NCBI GenBank assembly: GCA_015499985.1
Contig: JAAAUF010000148.1
Span: 6,836-56,155 of the forward strand
DNA: 49,320 nucleotides
Reading direction: 5' to 3'
Source of the DNA: Haplosporangium gracile
Taxonomy: Eukaryota > Mortierellomycota > Mortierellomycetes > Mortierellales > Mortierellaceae
The position numbers and the translations under genes are program-made. The notes under the pieces were generated by a model that was not told the DNA's origin, searched no databases, and saw only the letters and a list, made by a program, of their open reading frames with translations. Every line of letters starts with the position of its first letter. Position 1 is the stretch's first letter. Of the stretch, positions 34,486 to 45,192 are shown piece by piece.

Positions 34486-35838
34486 ATGCGTCGCTTCACA
34501 GCAGCGTCTCACGTCTCACGGACCGCCTCCCTCTCTACCTCATTTCAATCCTCTTCCTCCTCCTTACAGTCCACACCATCACGCTCTTCAACTCGCTCAG
34601 TGGCCTGGTCATTACTCTGCTCCGTCGTCATCTTCAACTCCTTCCTCGCCTTCCTCTCCCCCTCGACCGCCGGAGGCAGAGCCCTCGCCGCATTGGAGAT
34701 GGGCTTCTGTGGAGACTGCCAGACCTTTTCCAACGCCATTGGTGTCTGTGGAGGAACGTTCACACCGGCTGACATTGAGAAACCCATCGAATATGTCCTC
34801 CAGAGAGAGTACGCTAAATGCACCTGCACGGCCGTCATGCAGCAAGTCCTTTGGACCTGTGCCAAATGCGAGTTCTTGGCTGGTAAAGGGTCCAAGGGTG
34901 TGCCTCCTAAGAAGCACCAGATGACTTGTTTGGAGTGGGGTATCACCATTGAGGCATATGGCCTCCCTTACACGGGTGTTGTCGCCCCTGGAACTACGAC
35001 CGATCTCGGAAACGGAAAACCTAACCCTCCACCCGTCCCTGGTACAACTACCAGCAACCCCCCTCAACCTACCGATCCTGCCAAGCCTACTCCTACAAAA
35101 ACTAGTGGCAATGGCGGCAACGGAGGTGGTAATGGAGGGGATAATGGTGGTGGTAACAAGCCTTCAGGAACTTCGTCGGACCCTAGTAATCCCAGCAACT
35201 CTCAGGATTCTCTCAACGGCGACAAGGACACCTCGAATACCAGCAGCGGACCCAACACTGCGGCGATCGGAATCTCGGTTGGTATTATCGGAGTAGCTTT
35301 TATTGCGGGTATCATGACCGTGGTGATGATGAAGCGCCGCCGTCGTCGTCGTTCCCCTCTTGACCTGGACTCTTCCCCGTCCCTCGCCAACTTTACCCAC
35401 CTCGAGGATACATGGGAGTCCAAGCCCATTCGCCCCACATCACCCCCTTTGCCCCCAGCACCCGTCGCCAGTGCACCTCCCATTGTTGGACGCGGCGGAC
35501 GTGGTGGATATGGTGAAGGAAGCGTTGTTGGAGGGTATGATGCTCAATACGATGCGCAGTACGATGGAAAATATGGCCAGTATGATGCCTACGGACACGG
35601 ACACCATGGAGGGTACGATGCNNNNNNNNNNGGACATGGACAGGGCGGACATGGACACGGCGGATATGGTGGTCAGGCGTACGACCATTATCGAGGAGGA
35701 CAGTACGATCAGAGAGGCTATGACCAGCCGGACGCCTACCAGATGCACGACTATGGATACGAGCAGCATGTCGTTGCTGCCTCCCAGCAGCCTCCTGCTC
35801 ATGGCGCTTCTATTAATGAAATGAAACGGCCACTGTAG
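34486..35838 (+). CDS. Cys-rich single-pass membrane protein with Ser/Thr/Pro stalk and Gly/Tyr-rich tail
   Basis: Single exon, 450 residues including four unknown ones. Residues 1-38 are basic and Ser-rich; 39-59 form a signal/anchor-like hydrophobic stretch. An ectodomain with eight Cys (75, 78, 88, 112, 114, 125, 128, 148) follows, then a Pro/Thr/Gly/Ser-rich stalk (about 165-255). A transmembrane helix at about 258-282 ends in KRRRRRR, a stop-transfer signal. The tail is Pro-rich, then made of repeating GGYDAQYD/GHGHGGYGG units. A 10-N assembly gap at 35622-35631 falls in the tail; the frame is the same on both sides. The topology suggests a wall/plasma-membrane sensor or adhesion protein, inferred only from layout. 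The family is not recognised. Confidence 0.82.
   Translation: MRRFTAASHVSRTASLSTSFQSSSSSLQSTPSRSSTRSVAWSLLCSVVIFNSFLAFLSPSTAGGRALAALEMGFCGDCQTFSNAIGVCGGTFTPADIEKPIEYVLQREYAKCTCTAVMQQVLWTCAKCEFLAGKGSKGVPPKKHQMTCLEWGITIEAYGLPYTGVVAPGTTTDLGNGKPNPPPVPGTTTSNPPQPTDPAKPTPTKTSGNGGNGGGNGGDNGGGNKPSGTSSDPSNPSNSQDSLNGDKDTSNTSSGPNTAAIGISVGIIGVAFIAGIMTVVMMKRRRRRRSPLDLDSSPSLANFTHLEDTWESKPIRPTSPPLPPAPVASAPPIVGRGGRGGYGEGSVVGGYDAQYDAQYDGKYGQYDAYGHGHHGGYDXXXXGHGQGGHGHGGYGGQAYDHYRGGQYDQRGYDQPDAYQMHDYGYEQHVVAASQQPPAHGASINEMKRPL
35622..35631. other. Assembly gap (10 N)
   Basis: Ten Ns inside the Gly/Tyr/His-rich tail coding region. The flanks are short tandem repeats (GGACACGGACAC, GGACATGGACAGG), so the gap is probably an unresolved repeat and its true length is unknown. 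Confidence 0.95.
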
Positions 35839-35927
35839 AAACCCCTTAGCCTTTTATGAATATCATCCACACATCCTCATCGCATTTTCCAACCGACTAC
35901 TTTAAAAAAATCGTTTTGTTTGTTACA

Positions 35928-35951
35928 TTTATTAAAAAAAAAAAAAAAAAA
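35928..35951 (-). terminator. Shared 3' element: AATAAA for PMT next to an A18 run
   Basis: TTTATT at 35928-35933 is AATAAA on the minus strand, 70 nt after the PMT stop at 36003. It is followed on the plus strand by 18 A residues. The two convergent stop codons are only 164 bp apart, so the transcripts' 3' ends are likely to overlap. Confidence 0.5.
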
Positions 35952-36002
35952 GAAACAAAGGCCCCTTTTCACGATAATGCTTGTAAGTTTGGAATGGGTT
36001 AA

Positions 36003-39000
36003 TTATGCAGGTTGTTGCTGCGGTTGCTGATGGAGCTGTTGTTGCTGTGCTGCCATATTTAGTGACCGAGCGTGGTGGTTGTCGACCTGTGCCTGAAGAA
36101 TGCGGACCTGATCTTCAAGCATCTGCTGTGTCATCTCTTCCTTCTTGACCTCCTCCTCCTTCTGGGCTAAAGCGGCGGCGGCGACGGCTCGTTCTTCGGC
36201 TGCCTGGCGTTCAAGTTGTTCAAGTTGTTCGCGTTTCTGCTGCTTTTGTTGAACTACTTGTGCCTCGAGGTCTCGTCGAAGTTGTTCCTCACGCTGTTGA
36301 CGTTTCTGGTCATCACGTTGTTGGCGCTCTTGTTGCTCCTGGGCTTCACGCTGCAAATGCTCTTGCTCCTCGCGCTGCAAACGATCTTGTTTCTCACGCT
36401 GCAAACGCTTATGCAGCTCCTTCTCCTCCTGCGCTTGTCGTTCGCGCTCACGTTCCTCCTGAGCGCCTCGGACCTGTTCTTGTACCTCCCTGTCCTTCTG
36501 CGCCTGCTCCTCAAGTGCTACTGCTGCTCGTTCTTGTTCTTCTCGCTCTCGCTCCATTTGCTCCTGCTGCTGCTGTTGATTCTCCTGTTCCTCGTGGACT
36601 CTCAACTGGTCATCCAATTCGCGCTGTCGAGCATGAAGCGCCAATTTCTCGGCGACCAGTTTCTCCCGTTGGAGGAGGACGTTGTTGGCCTGCAGGGCGG
36701 CGGCGGCGAACATCTTGTCTATGCGTTCTTGTTTCGCGGACTGCTTCTTGTCAGCTTCAGCGGTCTCTGATGCTTGGGCTTCTGAGGAGGGTGGTGAAGG
36801 GGACGAATCCTGTTGAGGCTGATCCTGTTGAGGATGATCATGGTGGTCGTGATGGTATTCGAAGTCGGGGTTGTGGATGGCGTGACCGTGACCGTGATGG
36901 TGATGTCCATGGTCGTCAAAGTGTTGGTGTCCAGAAGGGCGATGGAAGTGTTCGTGGTCATAGTGTTCGCGCTCGTCTTCGTTGAATGGCCCTTCGTGGT
37001 CGTGTTCTTCTCCTTCTCCTTCTCCTCCTTCGTCATTGTGATCGTATCCAGTATGGTCATGTTCGTGGTGTTTGACTGCTGAATCGGTGACAGTTTCCGA
37101 CAGCGGTGCCTGGTAATAGAACTGACTATTCTCCAATTCTTCTTGTACCTCATGCTCCTCATGATCCACCCGCCGCTCCACAACAATCCTCGCAATTGCA
37201 TCCTGCGGCCTTGCCAATGGAAGGTTCTGTCGTCGACATACAAATTCCCATCCACCAAAGGATCTCGCCTGTTCACAGGCTTTTCGGGATGAGAAGTCGG
37301 TCCCGTAGGCGAGAGGGGATAAACTGTACCAAGATAGAATGACAAAAACGATGAGGAGAAGACCGGTCGTGTAACGCAGTTTACGAGAGGACCAGGATTG
37401 CCACGTGCGGTCGATTCGAGAGATGAGGAGGAGGATTGAGAAGTAGAGGGCGGGGAGGTAGTTGTGGAGGTAGAGTTGGGAGCCGAGGGTTGTGGGGGAG
37501 GAGGAAGAAATAAAGAAGTAGGGTGCGTAATGGATGAACCAACCTAGACAGAAGGTCTCAGGCGCGATTGTATAGAATGGCGTCAATCCAAACCTAGCCC
37601 TTGGCAAATTCTGTTGACCCTTAAATTTCCCGCGGAAGAAGCCCAAGACAGACCAGAGACAACCGAGTAAGTAGAGGACGGAGGTCGAGGAGGCCGCCCA
37701 CCAAAGGACGGGGTTCCCGAGGAGGTAGACGTAGTTGTTGGTTTCTTTGCTGCTATAGTAGTTCAGTCCGCGACCAAGAAAGAGCCAGCTCCATGGATGC
37801 GAAGCGTCCGATTTGCGGAATTTGCGAGAGTCGCTGTGGTTGTGGGAGTGGAGGGAGAAGGCAAGGTCATGGTGGGACCACCACATGACTTTGTTGATCT
37901 CGATGAACTTTTGGAGGAAGTTCAGGGGCTGGTACGAATGCGATGGGGTCTTCTCCGGCACTACATGATATTGTCATTGAAAAAGTAACCTCATAGTTAG
38001 GTCGCGTTGAAAAAAAAATATACCTGAGCGTGCCCAAAGCGTGAAAATTAAGAGGGAAAAGAAGGACGAGCTTACGATGAGGATTGATATTGCGATCGAC
38101 AACAAAGATAGTATCTCCCTTCTGCCGACCATCCCGAATACACCCAACCTCCTGGTAAGAAGAATAAGTCGCCCTATAGACCTTATGCGACATCAGATAA
38201 CAACCCCGTTGCTCGTTAAACAACCGGAACCCCTTGATCGAATGCCACTTCTCCTTCACTTCCACACCGTCCTTCGCCGGCTGCTTCGCCGTCCGTCCCC
38301 GTAACCCCGGGATAGCACCCTCAGGGACTAGTTCAACTCTCCAAGTGGTCTCCTGGGAGGGTTCGCGTGTCCATGTGACACCACGGACTTCTTGGATGAA
38401 TGATTTGTTAGATCCAATGGATTCCAGGGTGTGGGCTGAGAGGGCGACTTTTGTGTAGCAATGCTTGAGCCGAATGAGGTCGCCGTCGTAGATGTAGCCC
38501 TTAAAGGCAGGGATGCTGTTGGAGGTGGGGTCCTTGGAGCGATCGATGTAGTTCTGAGATTGACGGTCTTTTGTGGTGAGGTCTGCTGGCTCGACTTGCC
38601 AGCATGTCAGGTTATCATCCCATTCCACCAGCTGAATCGCTTGATCTAGAGACACACATGATGAAATTATGCAAGGTGAGAGATTTGATTTGTACATAAT
38701 GCATGGTGACACTGAGACTGAAGGCGAGGAGTTACTGGTTGCTCCAAGTACAGGCTGCAGCAGCTTGGCTTAGCTTAGCTTAGCTTAGCTTAGCTCAGCT
38801 TACCAATGGTGCCGTCGCGAGCGTATTCGCCAGGGGTCGAGTGGACCCATCCGCCATTAGAGTTTGCATGTCGGATATGAATTTTGGACTGCCACGCAAT
38901 ATCTAGAGAAGATCGATAAAAATATACTTAGTTTTTCATGTCACAGTCTCAAGTAAAAACGAAATGTTCTATAGCGAGGTCGAAGCAAAGAAGAACAAAT

Positions 39001-41541
39001 ACCGGCCATGACGAGTTCGACATCGTGCCCCCTTAACGTCATCCGGAACTGTGGGCTGACCCAAGAGTCACCCAATCCTGACCTGGAGAGGAGTTGAAAG
39101 TCGATTGCGTAGAGGCCTATATATAGCAGCACTGGAAGGACTAGGAGGCAGAGTGAGAGTGCCGTGATTTGCTTGGAGAAGTCGCGCTATAATACACAAA
39201 CATGACAAAGTGGAGGATGAATGTGAGTCTATGCTTGAATGGCATTGAGGTGGTAGCAAAAATGGAGAGAGTGAAGAGAGCAGGAACTTACAGTACTGAG
39301 GTAGAGGTGCTTCCTGGACTCTTGCAAGTACTTGAGGACACAGAGGCCGATCGTGACAAGCGTGAACGATCCCACCCATTTCACACTATTCCCCCAACAC
39401 ACGAAGTCGATGAATATGAAAATAGCGCATAAGGTTAATGTTTTTTTGACACCTTCTCAATTATACCATATCTATCAATCAGCAGTCAGACAATCCAGAT
39501 GGGGGTTTTCCTTTACCTGCTGGACAAGAAAAGGCCGATACCGGTTTGGAGGAGCCACGTCCACCATCCACGCGTGAAAGGACGATTGCGGTGATTGTAA
39601 AAGTTGACCCAAGCGAGGAGTGTGTATCCCATGAAGAGCATCATTGGCGCGTCCAGCGTCATGAATCTGTTCTGCGTTATCAGCGCATTCTCTGCAGCAA
39701 TGGGAAAAGTGGATTTGCGAGTGTGAGTGAGCGAGTACATTCCGAGAGTGAATGTCGACAACGAATGTTCACTTACCGAAAGTGACTAGGATGGCGCAGG
39801 TGATGGCAGCCTGAGTCGAGTGCCCTGACCGCTTGATGGTGAGGTAGGAGATGGGAATGAGCCCCACTCCACAGGCTGCTGCAAACATGCGCATACCGAT
39901 AAAAGGGACATTGCGTGGATACAGTCTGAACAAGATCAAAATTTGGTCAGAAAACCAATATTAAATGAAAGCAACTAAGCACCATAGTCCAGCTTGATTG
40001 TATAGAGTGATATGGAGGACATACTTTCCGGACATAAAGTCGAATTTCCCGTCGTGTCCAAGCAGGTAGGCCACGAGGGAGAAGAGCATCTTTCCAAGTG
40101 GAGGATGGACGTCGACCACAAAGTTGCCCTGAAGATAGTCTCGGATGTATTCTCCCAGGTACTGTTCTTCAGAACTGTGTGTATGTGAACGCAAACATGC
40201 CATGTGGTTAATTCATCATTTTGCACACTCCTTTTGAGTTTTGTATGTTGTCTGTGCACTTTGAACTTACACGACGGCAGCGGGAACAGCTAGCTTCCAG
40301 ATCCTGACAAACACCGCGACAGTAACAATCACACTCAATATAATCCACTGTCCATGCTTGCTCTCCCATCCACGTCGCACCAACTGCTTCTTCTTCCACC
40401 GCTCATTCTCGTTCAGCCCATCATCGTCCTCGTCCTCATCCACATCCCCATAGGGGTCGCCACTTGGCAACAGCATATCCCAATCGTTCAAGATCCCGCC
40501 CATCCTACTGCCAGATTTTCCACCGCCCATCCCTCCAACAGCGCCGAGGAGGCTATTGTTATTGATTGATTTCTTGGTCGTTCGCTTTTGATGGTGTCGA
40601 CGGGGGCTGTTATTGTTCCCGAGGTCCATGTCGAGGTCATCGTCCGCGTCCGAGACTGCATCCGCGGTCGGAGGACGGTATGTTCTCTGGCGTGCGAAGA
40701 ATCCTGTGCCGTTGCTGGTGATACCAGCACCATTCATATCAGAGAAACTGCCACGACGCGAGGAGCTGGCACTAGAGAGAGATGCCAGTCCTGGGGAGTA
40801 AAGCATGGTATCGGCGCCTGTGTCGATGTTTAAAGAGGTCTCGGAGGCGTTGCTGAGATTCCTGCTATGACTGCGTGGGTAATATCGTTGAGTAGACTGG
40901 CGAGTCGCGGATGTAGTTATTTGCTGTTGGTATGTGGCGATATGTTGTTGCTGGGGGTGCTGGGGGTGCTGTGGATGAGGGCGATGGAGTCCGTTGGTAT
41001 TGAAGGAATAAGGCGCTGGTGTCGAATTGCCAGAGTGAGAGTCGTACCCACTACTATAACCTCCATCGTCCATATTACTTCCAGTACCTTCACTGCGACG
41101 ACTGTAAGCTGGCAGTTGATACGATTGTTGATGAAGAGGTGTTGTAGGTGTTGGTGTCGATGCCCCTAGTCCCCCTCTCCCTGGCACTACTGTTACTGCT
41201 GAGTTAGGTGCCATCGAGACTGGAGAGCTGGGACCAGATCCGTAGCCTGCATTACTGTTATTGTTGTATCCTCTAGCGCCATACCCGGTCGTGTGAATGT
41301 TTAATTCGACGCCACTGTAGAAGCCTTCGCGAGCTGTGGGGGTTGGTGGCTGTGAGGAGTACGGTGATCCATGTTGTTGCTGTTGTTGGGCTGGGTTGGA
41401 GGAAAAGCTGCTAGTCCTTGACCGCATGCTGGTCGATCCTTGAGTTGAGGGAAGGTGGGGGGCTACTCCTCCGCCGCTTGTGTTCGAGAATGGTAGCTCT
41501 TGCTGCTGCTGCCTTCCTGGGTTGTATCCACCAAACGACAT
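36003..41541 (-). CDS. Protein O-mannosyltransferase (PMT, GT39) with long disordered N-terminus and coiled-coil C-terminus
   Basis: ER membrane enzyme family that moves mannose from dolichol-phosphate-mannose to Ser/Thr. Nine exons: 41541-40271, 40174-40025, 39925-39777, 39691-39517, 39385-39292, 39186-39003, 38902-38804, 38645-38076, 37960-36003; all phases agree; introns 85-158 nt; 1549 residues against about 750-1000 usual. Layout: 1-395 Ser/Gly/Gln/Tyr-rich; TM1 about 400-418; QGNFVVDVHPPLGKML; ENALITQNRFMTLDAP; three MIR repeats about 640-895; FIEINKVMWWSHHDL and HPWSWLFLGRGLNYY; the end of the membrane core near LSPLAYGTDFSSRKACEQ (about 1120). Then come a His/Asp/Glu-rich stretch (about 1190-1280) and a Gln/Glu/Arg coiled coil to 1549. 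The usual Asp-Glu motif reads Ser-Glu-Glu (425-427). Core family certain; subfamily not assigned. Confidence 0.92.
38762..38801. repeat. Eight-copy 5-bp tandem repeat (AGCTT) in PMT intron 7
   Basis: Units AGCTT with variants GGCTT and AGCTC. On the coding strand the array (TAAGC units) begins within the 5' splice site GGTAAGC, so it appears to have grown out of the donor sequence. Confidence 0.85.
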
Positions 41542-42532
41542 CCTCGCTTCTTGTTTTTAATCTTTTTGTGGGGTGTTTTTGACTTGTCACTTCCTGGACT
41601 GGTGTTGCGGCAGTGGTCTGCTGGTGTACGATAGAAAGCTGTGTGTGAGAGAGAAAGAGAAATATAAGTGCAAAAAAAGGAAAAGTAGAAAGGAAAGGAA
41701 AAGTGACAAAGGAGAAGTGGAAAATCAAAATATATGAGTGGATGCATGGTCCCGCAAAGAGTGAATGAATGAATGAAAGTCTCTCCCTCTCCAGCCCCTT
41801 CTTTTTTTTTCACAAGCTAGGTCAGCATGGAATTTCGGAGAGGCGTCTTCTATGTGCGGATACTAACACCATCGATAGTCATTTACAGGGAGAGGAAGAA
41901 AATAAAAAAAAGGAGACATGGCATGAATAGATATGACTGGACAAGAAAAGAAAGGGTGCAGCAGTTCTCACCATCATATGGACGCGTATCTTGTTAGAGG
42001 GCAGACACTATCGAGGGCGCGTCGCAATTATGGATCGGGGGAGATGACGATGAGAGTATGAAAGAAGTAAAGCGCCTCGTGGATGATGGACGAAAGGGGA
42101 GCCCACACTCGAGGGGAAGGTGAGTGGCTAAGGCGTGTATTCAGCGGATGTTGGGTTGAGTAGTAAAGGTAACCTTGCCATTTTTCATTCTTGACTCATC
42201 CTGGCTGTTCTACATTTTCGAATAAGGTGATTAAAGGGTGAAGAGAGTGATTCGAAAAGGATTCATTTAATCGGTGATCAGTGCCCAATGGCACTCTCCA
42301 AATCTTGACGCGAAACGCGACCTAGGGAAAGGAAGGGCGATCCTACTTGGGTAAAAGACGAGATGAATGGCGCATTATTGAAACGACCATGTAAAGCGAT
42401 AAAAAAGGAATAGCAAAGAAGAAGAGAGAAGAATGTTCATGACGGAAAATAAACGGAGAAAAAAAAAGAATAAAAGAGCGATTTTGGGGTTGGGGTAAGA
42501 ACAGCCCGGCAACATTTTATCCATATCTCCTC

Positions 42533-42556
42533 CACACACACACACACACACACACA
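42533..42556. repeat. (CA)12 microsatellite
   Basis: Twenty-four bases of uninterrupted CA. Confidence 0.9.
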
Positions 42557-42747
42557 GGGGCCACCGATCGAAATATATTGTCATCGGAGGAGGAGGGGAA
42601 ATGAAAGGGAAATATGTTATTATTTTGTTGAGGGGGCACGCCCCGGATTCTCCTGTTGGGAGCCAGACCGACAATAACAATATATCGTAAACAACTGCAA
42701 CAACAACAACGATCGTCTTGTAAGTTACACATTTATGATATTTGTTT

Positions 42748-42765
42748 GTCCGTCCGTCCGTCCGT
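42748..42765. repeat. GTCC tetranucleotide repeat
   Basis: Four and a half copies of GTCC in the intergenic region. Confidence 0.8.
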
Positions 42766-44521
42766 TCATTCTGGCAATTTCAGCTGCATTGCGTGGTTAT
42801 GAGGTTTTCATTTCTATTTCTTTCTCTTGTTTCCTTACAAGTAAAAATTTAAGCAACAAAGTCAAACAGATATAAATGTGTTTTTTTCTTGTGCAACATA
42901 CAAACCAAAAAGTGTATCATTCCTCAGCTCAAGAGCCTGAGCCGAAGGAAAAAAACAAACTGCGTAATGGGACAGGACAAGCCAAGACAACCATGGGCGG
43001 ATGTGTTTTCGACCCACGACAAATTAGTAGTGGCCAGCCCCAGGAAAGGAAAAACGGACGTTTGTCATTTGTAATGACATCCCAAAAAAAATAGTGGGGT
43101 GAATGAAGTGGCAAGAGGAGACTTGACCACTCGGTGTTGCATGTCCCAGCCCAGCAGTTGACAATCCCTATCGCGTCTTTCCGTCTGTCTGTGCATTTTT
43201 ATCATTCAGTGCAATCAATCATACAAATAGAAAAAGAAGGAAAAAAAGAAAGGGTCCAAGCACATTGATGAGACAATGTCAACGCCAAAATGATAAATAA
43301 AAAGCATGCTAAAGAAGCATTGACTGCATGTTTCTCTCTTTAACTTCCAACGATAAAAAGGGCTTATCTTGGCTTTGAGGGAGAATGACGGGTTCCAGAA
43401 GTAAGCGCGTCCTGTTATCAACTCCTGTCTTTCCCTTTGTCTAATTTTGAGATGACGACGACAGGTACGACCTACTCGTCCTTGTTGTTCCCGCCCCCAA
43501 AATAATCCTTTGTCTGTCACCAAGTAACCAATTGGATGGAGATATGTGTTCAAATCAAAAGCGACGATACTCCTCCTCTTTTTTAAAGGGAGTCACTGTC
43601 ATTTAATTTCTTTTCGACTATTCGAGAACTATTCGCTACCAGAACGACAACCATGAAACACAAAGAAAAGCGTTTCTTTGTTTTGCATTTGAGTTTGCGA
43701 ACAAGGGGCCTTTTTCTTCTTGCAGGTTGATTGCTGGCTATAAACAACTACTTAAAGTCATCATGGTTTGAAGAGAAAAAGAAGGATGTACAGAATTGAG
43801 GATGTACTAGAGAGTTGGTCGTATCGGGGAGCTGTTTGCGTTTTTTTTTCTCCACAAGAATTGAAAGCTCAATCATCGGCGATTTTTATGTTCTCCAGAT
43901 GCGAAAGAGGAGGAGATACCACGTCAATTGAAAGATTATGAGTCGTATCGGAAGGAGGCTTTGGGATGATCGCGATCGAGGATAGAGATAGTCAAGCCAT
44001 GACACGGAATGCGGAAGAGGAAGGGAAAGAAGGATAGGATGGGACGGACTGGCAAGGTGTTCCAGGGAGCGGTGAAAGTACCTTTCGTGGACAGTGCAAA
44101 CAGGTGGATCTTTGATCAAAGAAACCCTTAATGAGCGTTAAAGGCAAAGTCAAAATATTTTCCTTTCTCCTTTGAAGTCTCCGTTGTCTTCTTTCTATCC
44201 CTGTTTTCATCTCTTGGCCACTAACTTTCATCAACTTTTTGCTCACTTTTCATTCACTCTTTTCCATCCTCCAAGCTCGTCGTTCTTGCATCACACACTT
44301 ACTCGTACCCGTACACAATCTCTTTCCACTTCCATCCTCTCCGAACAACAACAACAACAAAACGACAATTGTCCACCAGTGTAGCCAAAAAGGGAATAAA
44401 AAAGGCTGACTTGACATAACAACAGCAGCATATACAAGAAGACGGTGACCACGACTATTATCGACGGATTCGACCATTCTCTGCACTGGATCCCATTTCC
44501 ACACATACTGCACCTGCGCCC

Positions 44522-45011
44522 ATGACCGTCCGGGAAGGGTGAGTAACCGCTGTCATACCATGCCAAACATGAAGCCAATTTTTCTTCTCTTTGGCCACCA
44601 ACCTGCGATCAAAAACCTACTGCATTAAGATGGATATGGTTGTAAAGTGGTTGCATGAGGGGATGAGTGGGAAAGAAGATATAGAAGAAAGGGGAGGGGA
44701 GCAAGGAACACACAACAGCCAAGGACATCTGTCGATGACCCTGGTGGGAAGTAATCCTTCTCAGTCAGTCGAGTTTGTCTGTTGCAATGTTTGCTTTTCC
44801 CTTCACTCTCCTATCCCATCTCCCTCCCCACTCTGTCCCTCTATCCTTTTGTCCCTCTCACTGTTCGTTCGTTCGGTCGTCTCTTCTTTGCCCTGTGGAT
44901 GTCCCTTCCACTTCCGCTTTTTTTTTATTATTTTTTTCCCCTCTTTGTCGCTTCTTCCTTCCTTCTCTCTTACACACCCACTCGCTCATTTGTCTTTGCA
45001 ACCCCCTGCAG
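44522..45011 (+). promoter_or_regulatory. Possible spliced 5' leader with upstream ATG for the SPT23-like gene
   Basis: ATGACCGTCCGGGAAGG is followed at once by GTGAGTAAC, a donor-like sequence (intron from 44539), and a strong pyrimidine-CAG acceptor ends at 45011. Splicing would leave a short upstream frame that stops at about 45111, before the main start at 45193. This is a leader-intron hypothesis without transcript support. Confidence 0.25.
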
Positions 45012-45192
45012 ATCGACGACATTCTTCCTTTCTTTCTTCTGCTCTGATTCCCTTGACATCACCTCATGCCAGCAGTGGCATCTCACAATCACGTCTCTCC
45101 TCTCTTATTAACCTTTCTCTCCTTTCTGTCTCGTTCATCTCACATATTCGTCATCTCAACTGTCCAACCACACTCGACAATAACAATAACAA

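Larger units (their letters stand above)
41542..45192. other. Intergenic region between PMT and the SPT23-like gene
   Basis: About 3.6 kb between divergent genes. It holds (CA)12 at 42533-42556 and a four-unit GTCC repeat at 42748-42765. No gene is supported: the small frames are low complexity. 44760-45190 is C+T-rich, consistent with the SPT23-like leader. A possible 5' UTR exon ends at 44538. Confidence 0.45.

Noticed and set aside
36216..36770. Plus-strand 184-residue Leu/Phe-rich frame resembling a membrane protein
   Set aside because: Antisense shadow of the Gln/Glu-rich PMT coiled coil; CTG/TTC codons arise from CAG/GAA on the other strand.
38762..38801. Telomere-like TTAGC array
   Set aside because: The unit is five bases, not a known telomere repeat, and it sits inside an intron at a splice donor; slippage is the simpler reading.
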